Assembly: GCA_018287875.1 (NCBI GenBank)
Contig: JAGVVL010000027.1
Coordinates: forward strand, 496,001 to 560,000
Direction: 5' to 3'
Length of the DNA: 64,000 nucleotides
From: Nigrospora sphaerica
Taxonomy: Eukaryota > Ascomycota > Sordariomycetes > Amphisphaeriales > Apiosporaceae
This document shows, one piece after another, positions 35,301 through 46,414 of the stretch; the first letter of the stretch is position 1; each line of letters begins with the position of its first letter. Position numbers and translations under genes: made by a program. A model generated the notes under the pieces. The model was not told where the DNA came from and searched no databases. It saw only the letters and a list, made by a program, of their open reading frames with translations.

Positions 35301-36680
35301 GAACTAGCTCGCACGGAGAAGTCACGGAGACGTTTAGACCAAAGGATTGCCATTAAGCTTGACATGCAGGATATCTCTTATACATGTAGATAGACTCTCG
35401 CACGCCAGATGCCCCTTGAGAGGCGGGACACTGTCCCAGTATGGTGATAATACATCCATCAATCCATCCATCCATCCGTCATGGTTGAGCTGCTACCGTC
35501 AACTCTCGGCGCGCTTTCTCAAACTAGTGCTAAAGGCGCGACTAGAGAAGGCACGCTGGAGCATCACAGCCCTACCGGAAGCCCAAGCCGACGAAGCCCG
35601 TCGCCTAGCCGCGTCTTAGCGGTTTGAACGACCTCCATAAATCCACTTCCTGCTGAGCAAACGCCTCTGCTCCATCGAAAACCCTCCGCTCCATCTAGAG
35701 ATATTGGCCTCGCAACCCGACCGCGCACTAGACCGGCTTCTACGCGAGTATGGTGCGCTTTTGCCCACGAGCGTCGCCGCGATGATCCCGAACGCACCAT
35801 CTTCTCATCCACCGCCAAGCTCGCTGTCGGCGACGTCGCCCTGGCTTTCTGCGCATATAAGTCGCCCATGCCCTGGGCTGGAAACCACTTGGCCTCGTCG
35901 TCTTCGTCCGCCGACCATGGTTATCGTCGTTAGCTAAGACGAGTCTCCCGCCCGTCCCCGCGCTTGTCGCCCCGCCCATCGTCCCGTCCGCCTCCACACC
36001 TGCAGGCCCCGCGCAAGAAGGCGCCGTGGACTTGGAATTGGGAGACGCGGTCGACGACCAGAACGGTGACGACGATCATCACGAGGACCAAGAGGCCAAC
36101 GGCGAGGATCTCAGCATTCCATGGAAAGCTGAGGTGGGGGTCTGCCAAGCGGGTCTCATTCTTAAACAGCTTGCAGGCAGGCTAGGGCTTGCGAGCTAGC
36201 AGGGTGGGGGTTGAAGGCCACGGAGCGCATGGGCGGTGTTGTTCACATCCGTAGGCTAAAGCAAACTCAATCTCCATAGCTTATATGGAAATCATTCCAA
36301 GCTTAGAGCACCATCGTCAATTGTGGGAGGGTGGCCATGGCGGATGCACGGCCTCATATTCCATACATCTTGTCGTGTGAATAGCCGATGATTGGACAGT
36401 TGCGGTCGCGCACGCCAGGTCGCGCGGGGTTGACCTGTGTGCCTCGTCAGCCGCACCAGGCTGGCAGCGACGATGCTGTCTGCTGATGGTCCGCTCCTTG
36501 GGCGCAGCCAGTTCCATCTTTGGGCTTCCACTCCTCATCACTCCGAGGCGTCCTCGCTGCCAGAACAGTGCCTCGAAAAGGGACACGAAAACGGCCGCTG
36601 AAGACAGGAAGTCACTCGAAGATCTTTGGATCTGCGACACGCCGACCTAGGCCGCGAACGATCGGCTGCGCTAGTCCGTC
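29349..36680. other. 7.3 kb without a supported gene
   Basis: Only short competing open frames occur. The first few hundred bases should be the OPT promoter, and the last few hundred the promoter of the PNP-NLR. A plus-strand frame at about 35860-36200 has codon-like, Asp/Glu-rich text ending D-L-S-I-P-W-K-A-E-V and may be a decayed gene end, but no start or domain is visible. Short ATCC tandem units lie near 35455-35478. Confidence 0.4.
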
Positions 36681-39600
36681 ATGGCCACGGGACGCGCCGG
36701 CACGCGCACCGTCCCGCTACCCCAAGGCCGGCCGCCACGACCGACGACCGGGCGCGACTTCGCTATCGCCATCTTCTGCGCCCTCCCGCTCGAAGCCGAT
36801 GCTGTCCTTGCCCTATTCGACCACCACTGGGACGACGACGGCCCCACGTACGACCCCGCCCCCGGCGATCCGAATACCTACTCGACCGGCGTCATCGGTC
36901 TACATAATGCCGTGCTCGTGCACATGCCGGGCATGGGCAAGGTAGCTGCCGCCGCGGCCGCAGCACGTTGCGGATCTACCTTTACGAATGTTAAGCTGGC
37001 TATCGTCGTAGGCGTCTGCGGTGCTGTCCCTTTTACGACGGGCGGAGAGGAGATCGTGCTCGGCGACGTTATTATCGGCGAAGGCGTGGTCCAGTACGAT
37101 CTCGGGCGGCGGATGCCAGAGGGATTCGTACGAAAGAACACACTACAGGATTCGCTCGGGAGACACAGTGCCGAGGTTCGCGGGCGACTGGCTAAACTGA
37201 AAGGCGTGCACGGGCGGGCGAAGCTGCAAGAGAAGACAACCGTCTACTTAGTTGCGAGCCAGTGCAAGACTGCTCTACCAGCCCCGTATCCTGGTGCCCA
37301 GCATGACAAACTATTTCAAGCGACGTACCGGCACGTTACTGACGGGAAGCTCTGCGATGAGTGCGGGTGCAATGGGCCTCTCGTGCCACGAAGTCGCCTC
37401 GAGCAGGGCAGTACGCAGCCTATGGTTCACATCGGCCTAGTCGCATCGGGCGACACCGTGCTCAAATCCGGCGAAGACAGAGACACGCTGGCCCGGCAGG
37501 ACGGCATAATAGCGTTCGAGATGGAAGGCTCGGGGGTATGGGACGTCTTTCCGTGCGTGGTGATCAAAGGCGCGTGTGACTACGCGGACAGCCATAAGAT
37601 GAAGGCATGGCAGCGGTACGCAGCGGCGACCGCGGCAGCGTGCATGAAAGCGTTCCTGGATTCCTGGCCGCCATCCACTTCCTATTCAGGTATGTGCGTT
37701 CCCGTCATCGAGTCCAGAGGAGACTAGTAGGCCTCTGGACTCTTCAGACATTCGCTGATTCCGTTAGGGCCGCGACCAGTCCCCGAACCGCGAGCAGTCC
37801 CTGAGCTGCGACCTATCTCGAGACACACTGACGGATCCACGTGTAGGTTAACCCACCAGCTGCATTGTTCCTATCTTTAAGCATTATGGTCACTGCTGTT
37901 CGCCACGACAAGAGGACTTGGCGATGCTAATGTTCTGTACACAGCATCCCAATACCTTATCCCGCTTCTTCGAAACCGCAAGTTCACAGGCCGGGATGCG
38001 ATCCTTAAGGGACTTCAGCAGAAGTTGTTCATCGATAAGGAGTGCCAAAAACTCGCCATCGTCGGACTCGGTGGCGTCGGTAAGACCCAGATTGCCTTAC
38101 AGCTTGCCTACTGGGTGAAGGACAACCAGCCCGACTATTCGATCTTCTGGGTACCGATCCTTAGTCACGCCAGCTTTAAGCAAGCGTACCTAGAGATAGG
38201 AAAGAAGCTCGGTGTTCCTACGAACATTGACGAGGAAGACCCGAAGGAGTTAGTACGGCGATACCTCAACTCAGACGAGGCGGGACGATGGCTCCTGATC
38301 GTTGACAACGCGGACGACATAGAGATGGTGCTCGGATCGAACGACGGTATCGACCAGTACCTCCCGGAAAGCGACAACGGCCTGACGCTGTTCACTACCC
38401 GATCGAGCGAGGTGGGCCAATCGGTGGCGGGAAGCGATGTGGTCGAGCTCCACGAGATGGATCCATCGGAGGCCATGGACCTCCTAGAGAAGTCGCTTCT
38501 TCGGAGGGAACTCACCCAGGACAAGGCTATCGCAATCAAGCTGCTGCAAAAACTCGAACATTTACCCCTGGCGATCACACAAGCGGCCGCGTACCTGAAC
38601 TGCAATCGACAAGTGACAATTCGGAGGTACCTCGAACTCCTCTATGGTACGGAGCGGGACATGGTAGGGCTGATGAGCCGGGAGTTCAAGGACGCGACAC
38701 GATATCGGGAGTCGAGGAACGCAGTGGCGACCACATGGCTCGTGTCCTTCGACCAGATCCAAAACATTGACAACGTTGCCGCCGATTTACTGTCCTTCAT
38801 CTCGTGTATTGAGCCGAAAGCAATTCCGCGCTCTCTCCTCCCAGACACCGAGTCAGTGGAGACGGAGAGCGCAATCGGCACGTTATGCGGCTACGCGTTC
38901 CTCGCTATCCGAGAAGATGAGGAGCTGTATGACATGCACAGCCTCGTGCATTTGGCGACCAAAGTGTGGATCAGGAAAGCGGCACGCACGGAGGAGACGA
39001 CGGTCCAGGCTCTCCAGCATTTGGTGTCCATCTTTCCATCGTCGGACCGCGCTAACCGCCTCGTACGGCAAGCATACCTTCCTCACGCGTTCCGGCTTCT
39101 TAACGGTAGCGAAGCGTATCGGGTTAATGAGCGGTTCGATCTTTATTACCAGGTTGGAAAGTGCTTATATATAGACCGGCGTTTTAAGGAAGCCGTGCGA
39201 TGCTATGAGGAAGTCGTGCGCTGGGAGAGTGACACGCTTCTGGATAAGGATAACGACCGACTCGCGTCCGAGCACGAGCTCGCAAGGGCATACCTTAACG
39301 CTAGGCGGATCCCGGAGGCGATCGAGATGTTCGAGCACGTGGTGGAGATGCGGAAAGAGACGCTCGACGAGAGGGATCATTCTCGACTCGCGTCCGAGCA
39401 TAACCTCGCGAGCGCATATCTTAACGCCAGGCGGATCCCGGAGGCGATCAAGATGTTGGAGCACGTGGTGGCGGTGCGGAAAGAGACGCTCAACGAGATG
39501 GATAACGAACAACTCACATCCGAGCACGAGCTCGCAAGTGCATACCTCGACGACAGGCGGATCCCGGAGGCGATCGAGATATTGGAGCACGTGGTGGCGG

Positions 39601-40340
39601 TGCAAAAAGAGACGCTCGACGAGAGGGATCATTCTCGACTCACGTCCGAGCACGAGCTCGCAAGGGCATACCTCAACGCTAGGCGGATCCCGGGGGCGAT
39701 CGAGATGTTCGAGCACGTGGTGGAGATGCGGAAAGAGACGCTCGACGAGAGGGATCATTCTCGACTCGCGTCCGAGCATAACCTCGCGAGCGCATACCTT
39801 AACGCCAGGCGGATCCCGGAGGCGATCAAGATGTTGGAGCACGTGGTGGCGGTGCGGAAAGAGACGCTCAACGAGATGGATAACGAACGACTCACATCCG
39901 AGCACGAGCTCGCAAGTGCATACCTCGACGACAGGCGGATCCCGGAGGCGATCGAGATGTTCGAGCACGTGGTGGCAGTGCAGAAAGAGACGCTCGACGA
40001 GAGGGATCATGACCGACTGACGTCCGAGCACGAACTCGCAAGGGCATACCTCAACGATAGGCGGATCCCGGAGGCGATCGAGATGTTGGAGCACGTGGTG
40101 GCGGTGCGGAAAGAGACGCTCGACGAGAGGGATCATTATCGACTCGAGTCCGAGCACGAATTCGCAAGGGCATACCTCGACGATAGACGGATCCCAGAGG
40201 CGATTGAATTACTAGAACATGTGGTGGCCATTGAGAAGGGCTTACTAAAGGAGGACGACCCCGACCGCATGGTATCTGAACATTTACTAGAAGAGGCATA
40301 TGAGATGATGAGCGACGGGTCATCGGGGCCTAGTCCATGA
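36681..40340 (+). CDS. PNP_UDP-NB-ARC-TPR NOD-like receptor
   Basis: Three exons (36681-37689, 37768-37842, 37945-40340) join in phase to give 1159 residues. Donors are GTATGT and GTAGGT, and a CTGAT branch site precedes the first acceptor. Residues about 25-325 are a PNP_UDP nucleosidase-like effector domain (FAIAIFCALPLEADAVLALF, GVCGAV, AFEMEGSGVWD, GACDYADSHK). An NB-ARC ATPase follows, with Walker A GLGGVGKT at 402-409 and Walker B WLLIVDNADD. From about residue 796 there are eight and a half TPR units of 42 residues. This is a classic fungal NLR architecture, thought to act in non-self recognition and regulated cell death. Unlike the 6047 gene, effector and sensor are in one chain. The repeat array is highly homogeneous, and a repeat element begins 6 bp after the stop codon. 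Confidence 0.93.
39245..40305 (+). repeat. 126-bp tandem TPR-coding repeats
   Basis: Eight to nine units of 126 bp encode TPR copies of the form RL-[AT]-SEHEL-A-[RS]-AYL-[ND]-x-RRIPEAIEM-[FL]-EHVV. Units 1-3 and 4-6 are near-identical in order, so a 378 bp block appears to have been duplicated. Confidence 0.92.
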
Positions 40341-40346
40341 TGTCGT

Positions 40347-41018
40347 TGATACGAATATTGGCTAGCAACCGTATAGGGTGTCAATTGAGTAAATAAGAAG
40401 GATGCCCTTCTAACTATGAGTAGGGAAGATAGGAGGACATTATACCTACTATCTAATTATGAAGCCTCCTGATTAGATTATCAGATGATACCTGTCGTCC
40501 TGAGACGTTACACATCATCACTTTTGGCCCCCTAGCCGAGGGGCCTTAAAAACATCGTGCTACATAAGCGATTCCTGGCTACCGAACCACTGTGGGCGTC
40601 AATAAACCGACCCACACACCAACCTCGTTATCGACCACTCTCCCTATCCCTCACCGGAGGAAAAGAAGACATCAATGCTCGCTCGTTTAATTCGCCGGTC
40701 AACCCTCGCGGCACGAGATACACCGAGATACGACTACCTAGAACAAGGGGTAGGAATAGAGGGTCTTTAGAAGGGTACGAAACTATAGGCTAGAAGGCTG
40801 GATGTCGAGTCGGAAGGCCAGAGAAATGATGAGCCAATAAGGCATGGAGCGGCTTCTATAAGCTTGCCACGTCACATATCCCCTAGGAGAGAAGTAGATA
40901 AACCACGGTAGCAGCGGTCCTACGCCAACATTAAACAATAGTAAACAAACAAACAAATAATAACACACACACACACACACACTGTATCACGTGGTTCCGC
41001 CTGAGACTTCACGTATCA
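40347..41018 (-). repeat. Long copy of TGATACG/CGTATCA-ended repeat element
   Basis: About 672 bp bounded by TGATACG (40347) and CGTATCA (41012-41018). Both outer parts match the short element at 46213-46414, here in the opposite orientation. The interior, including an AC microsatellite at 40963-40982, matches the copy at 50737. No transposase is encoded, so it is a non-autonomous element. Confidence 0.75.
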
Positions 41019-41447
41019 CCGACGCCCCGTCCCCAACGGCATCACCTAAGGAGGTCGGCAACCCCAAGGGCAACGAACTCCATTACTATAACAGCTGCGA
41101 GAAGACCAGCCACGAGCGGCTCGATAACACGATCCTGAATTTCTGCAACGAGCTCCGCGACATTCACAGTTCAAGGTCCTTAATTTTAGAAGAGGAGTGA
41201 CGACGGAGCCGTGTGGTTTGACAAGAATGGTTTGTTGGGCCGCAAGTAAGAGGTGTGCAGCTAATACATCGAAGTCAATTTCCATGGAAAGTCCGACTGC
41301 CAGTGGAAGTATAACTACGATGAGTGTCGCAGATATCTCTTAGTGCCAGTGGACAGCTGCAACTGTGGTGGCGTCAATGGGAAGCAGGGTGGGACGGTGG
41401 ATAACTCATGCTATTCATGGCGTATTGACCCGAATCACATGTTCTAA
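41019..41447 (+). pseudogene. Remnant of a killer-toxin-like / GH18 chitinase C-terminal domain
   Basis: Plus-strand frames give conserved pieces: LHYYNSCEK, LNDFC-like text (here LNFCNELRD), AVWFDKNGLLGR, then DCQWKYNYDECRRYLLVPVDSCNCGG, NGKQGG, CYSWRIDPNHMF and a stop at 41445. This Cys-rich text is what I know from the C-terminal domain of fungal killer-toxin-like GH18 chitinases and related small secreted proteins. The frame is broken by shifts and by stops near 41200-41245. No chitinase catalytic region is present. It directly abuts the end of the 40347-41018 repeat, so insertion of that element may have removed its 5' part. It is unlikely to make protein. Confidence 0.6.
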
Positions 41448-41536
41448 AACGATGAGCGTTAGCTAGAGTGTTATGTAGAACACGCATTATCAACGAACTG
41501 CAGGGCAGAAGAGGCTCAGTCTCCATACCCAACCGT

Positions 41537-42319
41537 TCAGATGTTAACGGACTCCTCGAGGTACCCATTTTGGAGGAACGGGTTCCGCGCCATATTCCCT
41601 CGCCAGACTTGCTCGGGCACCACGTCCAGGGTGTCCATGAACATTAGGACCATGAGCTTCGTCGTGGCCGGCAGGGCTTCTTCATACTCAACATCCCCGC
41701 TCGCCAATAAAATATCCCCGCGTAAGCCCATCAGCCAAGGGTGCACTGTGGAAACGAAGTCGTGCACCGTAACGAAGTCATCCTCCGTTGCCGCCCGCAC
41801 CGTGATCTTCACATCCTTGTCACTGGGTGCCTTTTTCCCGCAGCATTCTAGCAGTTCGGGCTGTTCGTAATCATCGTCGTCCTCGTTCTGGTCGCTAAGG
41901 CTTTCCGGCGGAGGACGTGCGTCTGTATGACGCTTATGGAACCCGAGCCAGGTGTCCAGCCAATCATTGAGCTGCTCAACACCTATCGTAATAGAGGAAA
42001 TCTTAGGCTCTGCGACAGATGTCCGAGCTATGGCGTGCCAAGTTCCAGTACCATTGTCCCGGTCTGCTATTGTCGCGTCCGGAGACGAGGGGCCGAGGTA
42101 ATATGGCTCAGGCGCCGGGGCCTCTGGGTCCCAGAAATCGTTTTGCATGACCGAGAGGGCCTCTTCTAGCGGTCCTTCAAGGATCCAGTAGAGACGCTGG
42201 GCATTTCGGCTAAGAATGCAGCTTATTTGGTTATGGTGAAGATCGATGTAGGAGGGAAAACGGGGCATTGAGCCCTGCGCGTAGGCGCCATCATCGGTAG
42301 AATCCAGATTAGTGACCAT
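41537..42319 (-). CDS. Conserved-looking protein of unknown function, 260 residues
   Basis: A single-exon open frame with coding-like composition. It starts M-V-T-N-L-D-S-T-D-D-G, has no signal peptide or membrane helix, and includes an acidic stretch (SDQNEDDDDYEQPELLECC at about 145-163). It ends VWRGNMARNPFLQNGYLEESVNI. I do not recognise a domain. The N-terminal part (PSYIDLHHNQISCILSRNAQRLYWILEG) reads like a globular protein. It lies between two repeat copies in the receptor island, which says nothing firm about function. Confidence 0.6.
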   Translation of the reverse strand: MVTNLDSTDDGAYAQGSMPRFPSYIDLHHNQISCILSRNAQRLYWILEGPLEEALSVMQNDFWDPEAPAPEPYYLGPSSPDATIADRDNGTGTWHAIARTSVAEPKISSITIGVEQLNDWLDTWLGFHKRHTDARPPPESLSDQNEDDDDYEQPELLECCGKKAPSDKDVKITVRAATEDDFVTVHDFVSTVHPWLMGLRGDILLASGDVEYEEALPATTKLMVLMFMDTLDVVPEQVWRGNMARNPFLQNGYLEESVNI

Positions 42320-43148
42320 GGCAGGATAAGTCTCAAGGTTAAGGAAGAAACACGCGAGAAGAAGAAATGAAAAAAGTGAGGGATAAGTTGTCGGTGGTGG
42401 AATTTATTAATAGGTACGCTGTAGCCAGCGGGGGGGCTAGAACCACAAGCCACATGAGCCACATATCAGAGATAGGCCACTTCGGGACTGGGCTCTTAGG
42501 TCGGCGTAGATAAGCCACCACTTTACGCCGCTATCTCATTCCGGTGCCAACTCGGCTGAACTGGCACGTAACCATATTCCAATTACTTAGGGCGCCGGAT
42601 GTAAGGAGATGCGGGCTTCGTTTCTGAGGACTCAATGCACAGATACGGAGGCCTGAGCACACTGCCGTTCGGACATGCCGTCATGAGATACTCTTCTAAA
42701 CCATGAGTATCTGATTCGTATTACGCCCATGCGGGCTATTGGGGAGGCACGACGGTGGATCCTAAGCCCACTTGAGGGTGTCGGGGTGCCACATTGAGGT
42801 ACTCAACCGCGGCGTCCTCTCCATAGATTGGGAGGCGCCGTTACGGTCGCACGGAAAGCTTAGTGTGGGCGTCGAGGACTGCTTGCTTTGCCTCCCATGC
42901 CCCTCGCCCTCTTCATTGGGGCGCCCAACGTCGGCATGTGCCCGTAGGCCGACCAACTTGATCCGCCTCAGCGGAAAGAACGAGACAGCTCCGCTGCCTG
43001 GCTCATGGTCCCGGACGAAGGGCGACACAGGGAGGCGATGCGGTCCGAGGCTTAACGGACCAACTGCGACTTGGGGCTCTTTCATGGACAGGGCTCGGGC
43101 ACGTAGTCTAGTGGGTGGTTTATGAACCGACTGCGAGTCGGGGCTTCT
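42320..43148. other. Intergenic, no gene seen
   Basis: Open frames around 42760-43125 exist on both strands but lack recognisable domains or splice signals. Confidence 0.35.
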
Positions 43149-43325
43149 CGATACGCATATTGACAGGCAACCGTTTAGGGTGTCAGTTGAGTAAAGAAGA
43201 AGTATGCCCTTCTAACTATGAGTAGGGAAAGCAGGAGGACATTTATACCTGTTATCTGTTCAGGAAGCCTCCTGATTAGAACATCAGATAATATCTGTCC
43301 TCTTGGGACGTTGCAAAATATCACG
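43149..43325 (-). repeat. Truncated copy of the TGATACG-type repeat
   Basis: It matches the outer region of the 46213-46414 element in reverse orientation (for example AGGGTGTCAGTTGAGTA and AGCCTCCTGATTAGA). It lacks the CGTATCA end and runs directly into a gene fragment. Its own outer end is degraded to CGATACG. Confidence 0.72.
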
Positions 43326-43770
43326 GCGTCAACGTAGGCCGTACCTTGCTCGCACAGGGGGTGGCCAACACTCTGCTCACCGCCATCTTCGCCCAGTAGC
43401 GGACAGTCGTCGTGAGATGAATTCCACTTGGCAGGGGCGCCCTGGAGTATCGCTTGCACGTTTTTTCGTTTCTGATATGCCGCACTGTTGACGTCAAAAG
43501 GCCAGGCGTTTGCGCTGGCAGGATTCGCGCGGTAGTTCTGCACCGGCCAGCCGTACACCATGAACATGCTAGACGATTCCGTGGTCTCGTCAGTCCGTTC
43601 TACAAATTGATACACGGGGTGCATGTCAGCACAAGCGGCTGTCACCTACGGCTCATTTTCCATAACGCGGAAACCATGGTCTTGGGCTGTTCTGTAGCCG
43701 GCGAATGCGCTGTTCGAATAAGTCGCTACCCCAAGGATTTGCGATCAGCACGAATTTCAGAAGATTGCGC
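43326..43770 (-). pseudogene. Truncated gene fragment fused to a repeat element
   Basis: Minus-strand reading gives plausible protein text in segments: YSNSAFAGYRTAQDHGFRVMENEP, an in-frame TAG, then VTAACADMHPVYQFVERTD, FMVYGWPVQNYRANPASANAWPF and AAYQKRKNVQAILQG. The text continues to about 43326 and then reads on into the repeat, which supplies an artificial C-terminus and stop at 43175. The internal TAG follows CCG and could be a CAG changed by C-to-T. I do not recognise the family. Confidence 0.5.
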
Positions 43771-44455
43771 AGATACTGTGTGACGGGAAAAGTATCAAAC
43801 AAGAGAAACAGGCCTCCCGAAGCACAGTGAGCCACCAGGGGTTTGGCTGTCGAACTGTAAGATGGAAAACGATGGACAACGCAATCTCGCTTGGTGTAAT
43901 GTGTCACCCGTCGGGCCGCTGCGTGTGGCGCTGCTTTTTCCAGGAACTGTGGATGGGTTGGACGGGGTACTTGGTTGAAGTGATGTTGGGCGGCTCTTTA
44001 ACCAGGCGAGAGAATGGGTTGGGTGTGATGGGATGTGATGCAAGGTGCATCTACAAGTACATGTTTGTGTGCTAAGCAACTTCGGTGGAGACAAGTAATA
44101 CTGAATCTACCACGATTGTCTGGAAGATGTACATATTTGCATAATTCGAGCCAATCATCGATCGCCTTCTCATCTTCCCACAAAAATCTCGCGATTCCTA
44201 ATTTGGAGGCGTACCCATGCATACATACTTGTTTCCACGGCTCAAATGTACATGGAGGCTCTTATCGCTAGCCACCTTCTTTGTTCGCCCCGGGAGCTTA
44301 ATTCTACTCCGTAAACGCTGCTGCGACCTAATATGACAGGGTCCAATGTGCACGGGTTCCTCAACGACACGGCTTGCCGACAAACCTGATTATTTCTGAG
44401 CGCCCATCTCTCTGCTGCTCAGATTCACCGACAAACATCCTCAGGCCCGCCCAGC
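43771..44455. other. Intergenic, promoter of the 44456 gene
   Basis: No gene is supported. It may include a little more of the decayed fragment's 5' part on the minus strand (an open frame reaches 43907). Confidence 0.35.
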
Positions 44456-46010
44456 ATGAGTGCCCAGTCTCCCCTCGTCCTCCCGCCCGGCGCCTCGCCG
44501 TGGCGAGTGACGACGTTTCAACCCATCCGACAGGCCCAGAACGAGGGCGGCATGGACTTTGAGCGCTGCGCCGCACTGCACAACGAACTCATGGAGACGG
44601 GCTGGCTCCAGTCCGGCAAGCTCCTCCCTCCCGACGCGGAGCCAGACGTGCAGAACGATCCTCGCGTGCTCCCGCGGCAAACCTGGTTCCACTACCACGG
44701 CGATGCCGCCAACGACGTACGAGAGTACCTGTCACCCTCATTAACCGCCTTCCTTGATCAAGCTTGGACGAACGAGGGGCATTCGCTCTTCTACTACGTC
44801 TGGGGTCTGGCCTCCCCAGAGTACCTGTGGTTAAACTGGGAGAACGACCAAGACGTCCCAGTGGAAGAGGCCGCACTAAACCCGTATCGCTACCTGACTC
44901 TTTACGGCGCGAACGGAATTTCGTCAGAGCCCGATGGCCTTATGTGAGACAGACAACACCACCCTAACGTGGACACTTACTAACGCCGCATGTTCACTTC
45001 GTAGCTTTGATCAGCAGGAAAATAAGGCAATCATGCAAATGTCCATCTTTGACTCGGCTATCACGCAGAATGGCCGGCAGCAGTGGCACCCCCTCGAGGT
45101 CGTCCTAAGTGCTTGGCTAGACATGGTGGACGCAGGCAAAGTGCAAGCCGTAGAGCCCCAAGTCGAGGTCTCGAATGAAAAGTTCGACCCTTGGATCATA
45201 CTTGGCTATAGCGAGAGTCTGCTTAAAGATGCCCTCGAGGCGTGGGACGCCCTCCTGTCCGCCATCGAGTCCCGACGGGGTCCCGCTGCGTCCTCGGAGG
45301 AGGCCGACGAGCCGCTCGTACCGGTCGCTGTTCTGGATGCCGCCGCCATCTCGTCCGGCTTCGCTCGCGCCTTTCTGACCCAGGCACGACGGCCGTCCTT
45401 CCAGCTCATCGCGCCGGGGCTGAGCCTCCCGACCGCGTCGTCCTTCGCCCGCCAGCCGTTCAGATCCGTGGAACCAGACCCGCCCAACGAAGACCCGGAC
45501 GATCCCACCGTCCAGTTTCCCATCCTGCTCTTCGCGTCACCCGACACCTTCCGATCGCCGCCGGGCTCCGATACGCTGACGGGCAGCGACCTGCCCTTCG
45601 CGTGGCCCTGGTGCCAGGTGGACGCGTACAACGCGGGCCTCTACCTCACCGACTCGGACCGCGCGTCGCTCTCCTTCGACGACGGCGTGCGCCTGGTGAC
45701 CCCGTTCGGGCTCGGGGCCCAAGGCTACGCACGCACCGCGGACGGCGCCCGTTTCGGCGAAAACAAAGAGGCCCGAGGTCCCGTTGGCGCGCCGGGGCTT
45801 TCGTTCCACTCGATGTTCCAGCCCGGCTACTCGCCCTTTATCGAGTCTCATGAGGCTCGACTGGCGCAGGTCTTGCGGGCGTGGACCCGCCTTGTTGAGC
45901 GCGGCGTTTGGGAAATTGGTTCGGACGGGGTCCTGGACGGTATGGACAAATGGCTCGAGGCCGACACCGCGGCTCGTTGGATGGATTACGTTGTTCCTAT
46001 TAGCTGGTGA
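44456..46010 (+). CDS. Hypothetical protein of 497 residues
   Basis: Two exons (44456-44943 and 45005-46010) with a GTGAGA...TAG intron of 61 bp join in phase at Leu-Ile-Phe. The protein has no signal peptide or membrane helix. Composition is globular, rich in Trp and Pro (SPWRVTTFQPIRQAQNEGGMDF, WFHYHGDAANDVREYLSP, LFYYVWGLASPEYLWLNWENDQ, DLPFAWPWCQVDAYNAGLYLTD). It ends WMDYVVPISW. I do not recognise a family and see no catalytic motif. It lies upstream of the HET-NLR on the same strand, separated by a 202 bp repeat and about 800 bp. Confidence 0.75.
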
Positions 46011-46212
46011 ATTAGGAACTTTCAAGTCACTCATTTGGTTGACATAATAGGAGAAAACCACTGGCCCTTACGACGGCCACTACATCACCCCAGAGAAGTT
46101 CAAGATATCCAGCCCAAGCCTTTCTAGTGAAGGTCCTTGGACACCTTTGGATCCAGGATGCCTTTGGATGCCTACCTAGATGCCTCTCTAGACACCTCAC
46201 TAGATGCTTCCG

Positions 46213-46414
46213 TGATACGTGAAGTCCTGGCGGACCATGTGATGATGTGTAACGTTCTAGGAGGACAGATGTTATCTGATGATTTAATCAGGAGACTTCC
46301 TAACAAGATAACAGGTATAAACGTCATCCTATTTTCCATATTCATAGTTAGAAGGGCATCCTTCTTCTACACTCAATTGACACCCTACACGGTTACTAGT
46401 CAATATGCGTATCA
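46213..46414 (+). repeat. Short MITE-like element with TGATACG/CGTATCA ends
   Basis: 202 bp bounded by TGATACG (46213-46219) and CGTATCA (46408-46414). Its two halves match the outer parts of the 0.6-0.7 kb copies at 40347 and 50737. It therefore looks like an internally deleted derivative. Confidence 0.78.

Noticed and set aside
39165..40157. A 330-codon minus-strand frame with repeats
   Set aside because: Produced by the tandem TPR repeats on the plus strand; its Leu/His-rich text is an antisense artefact.
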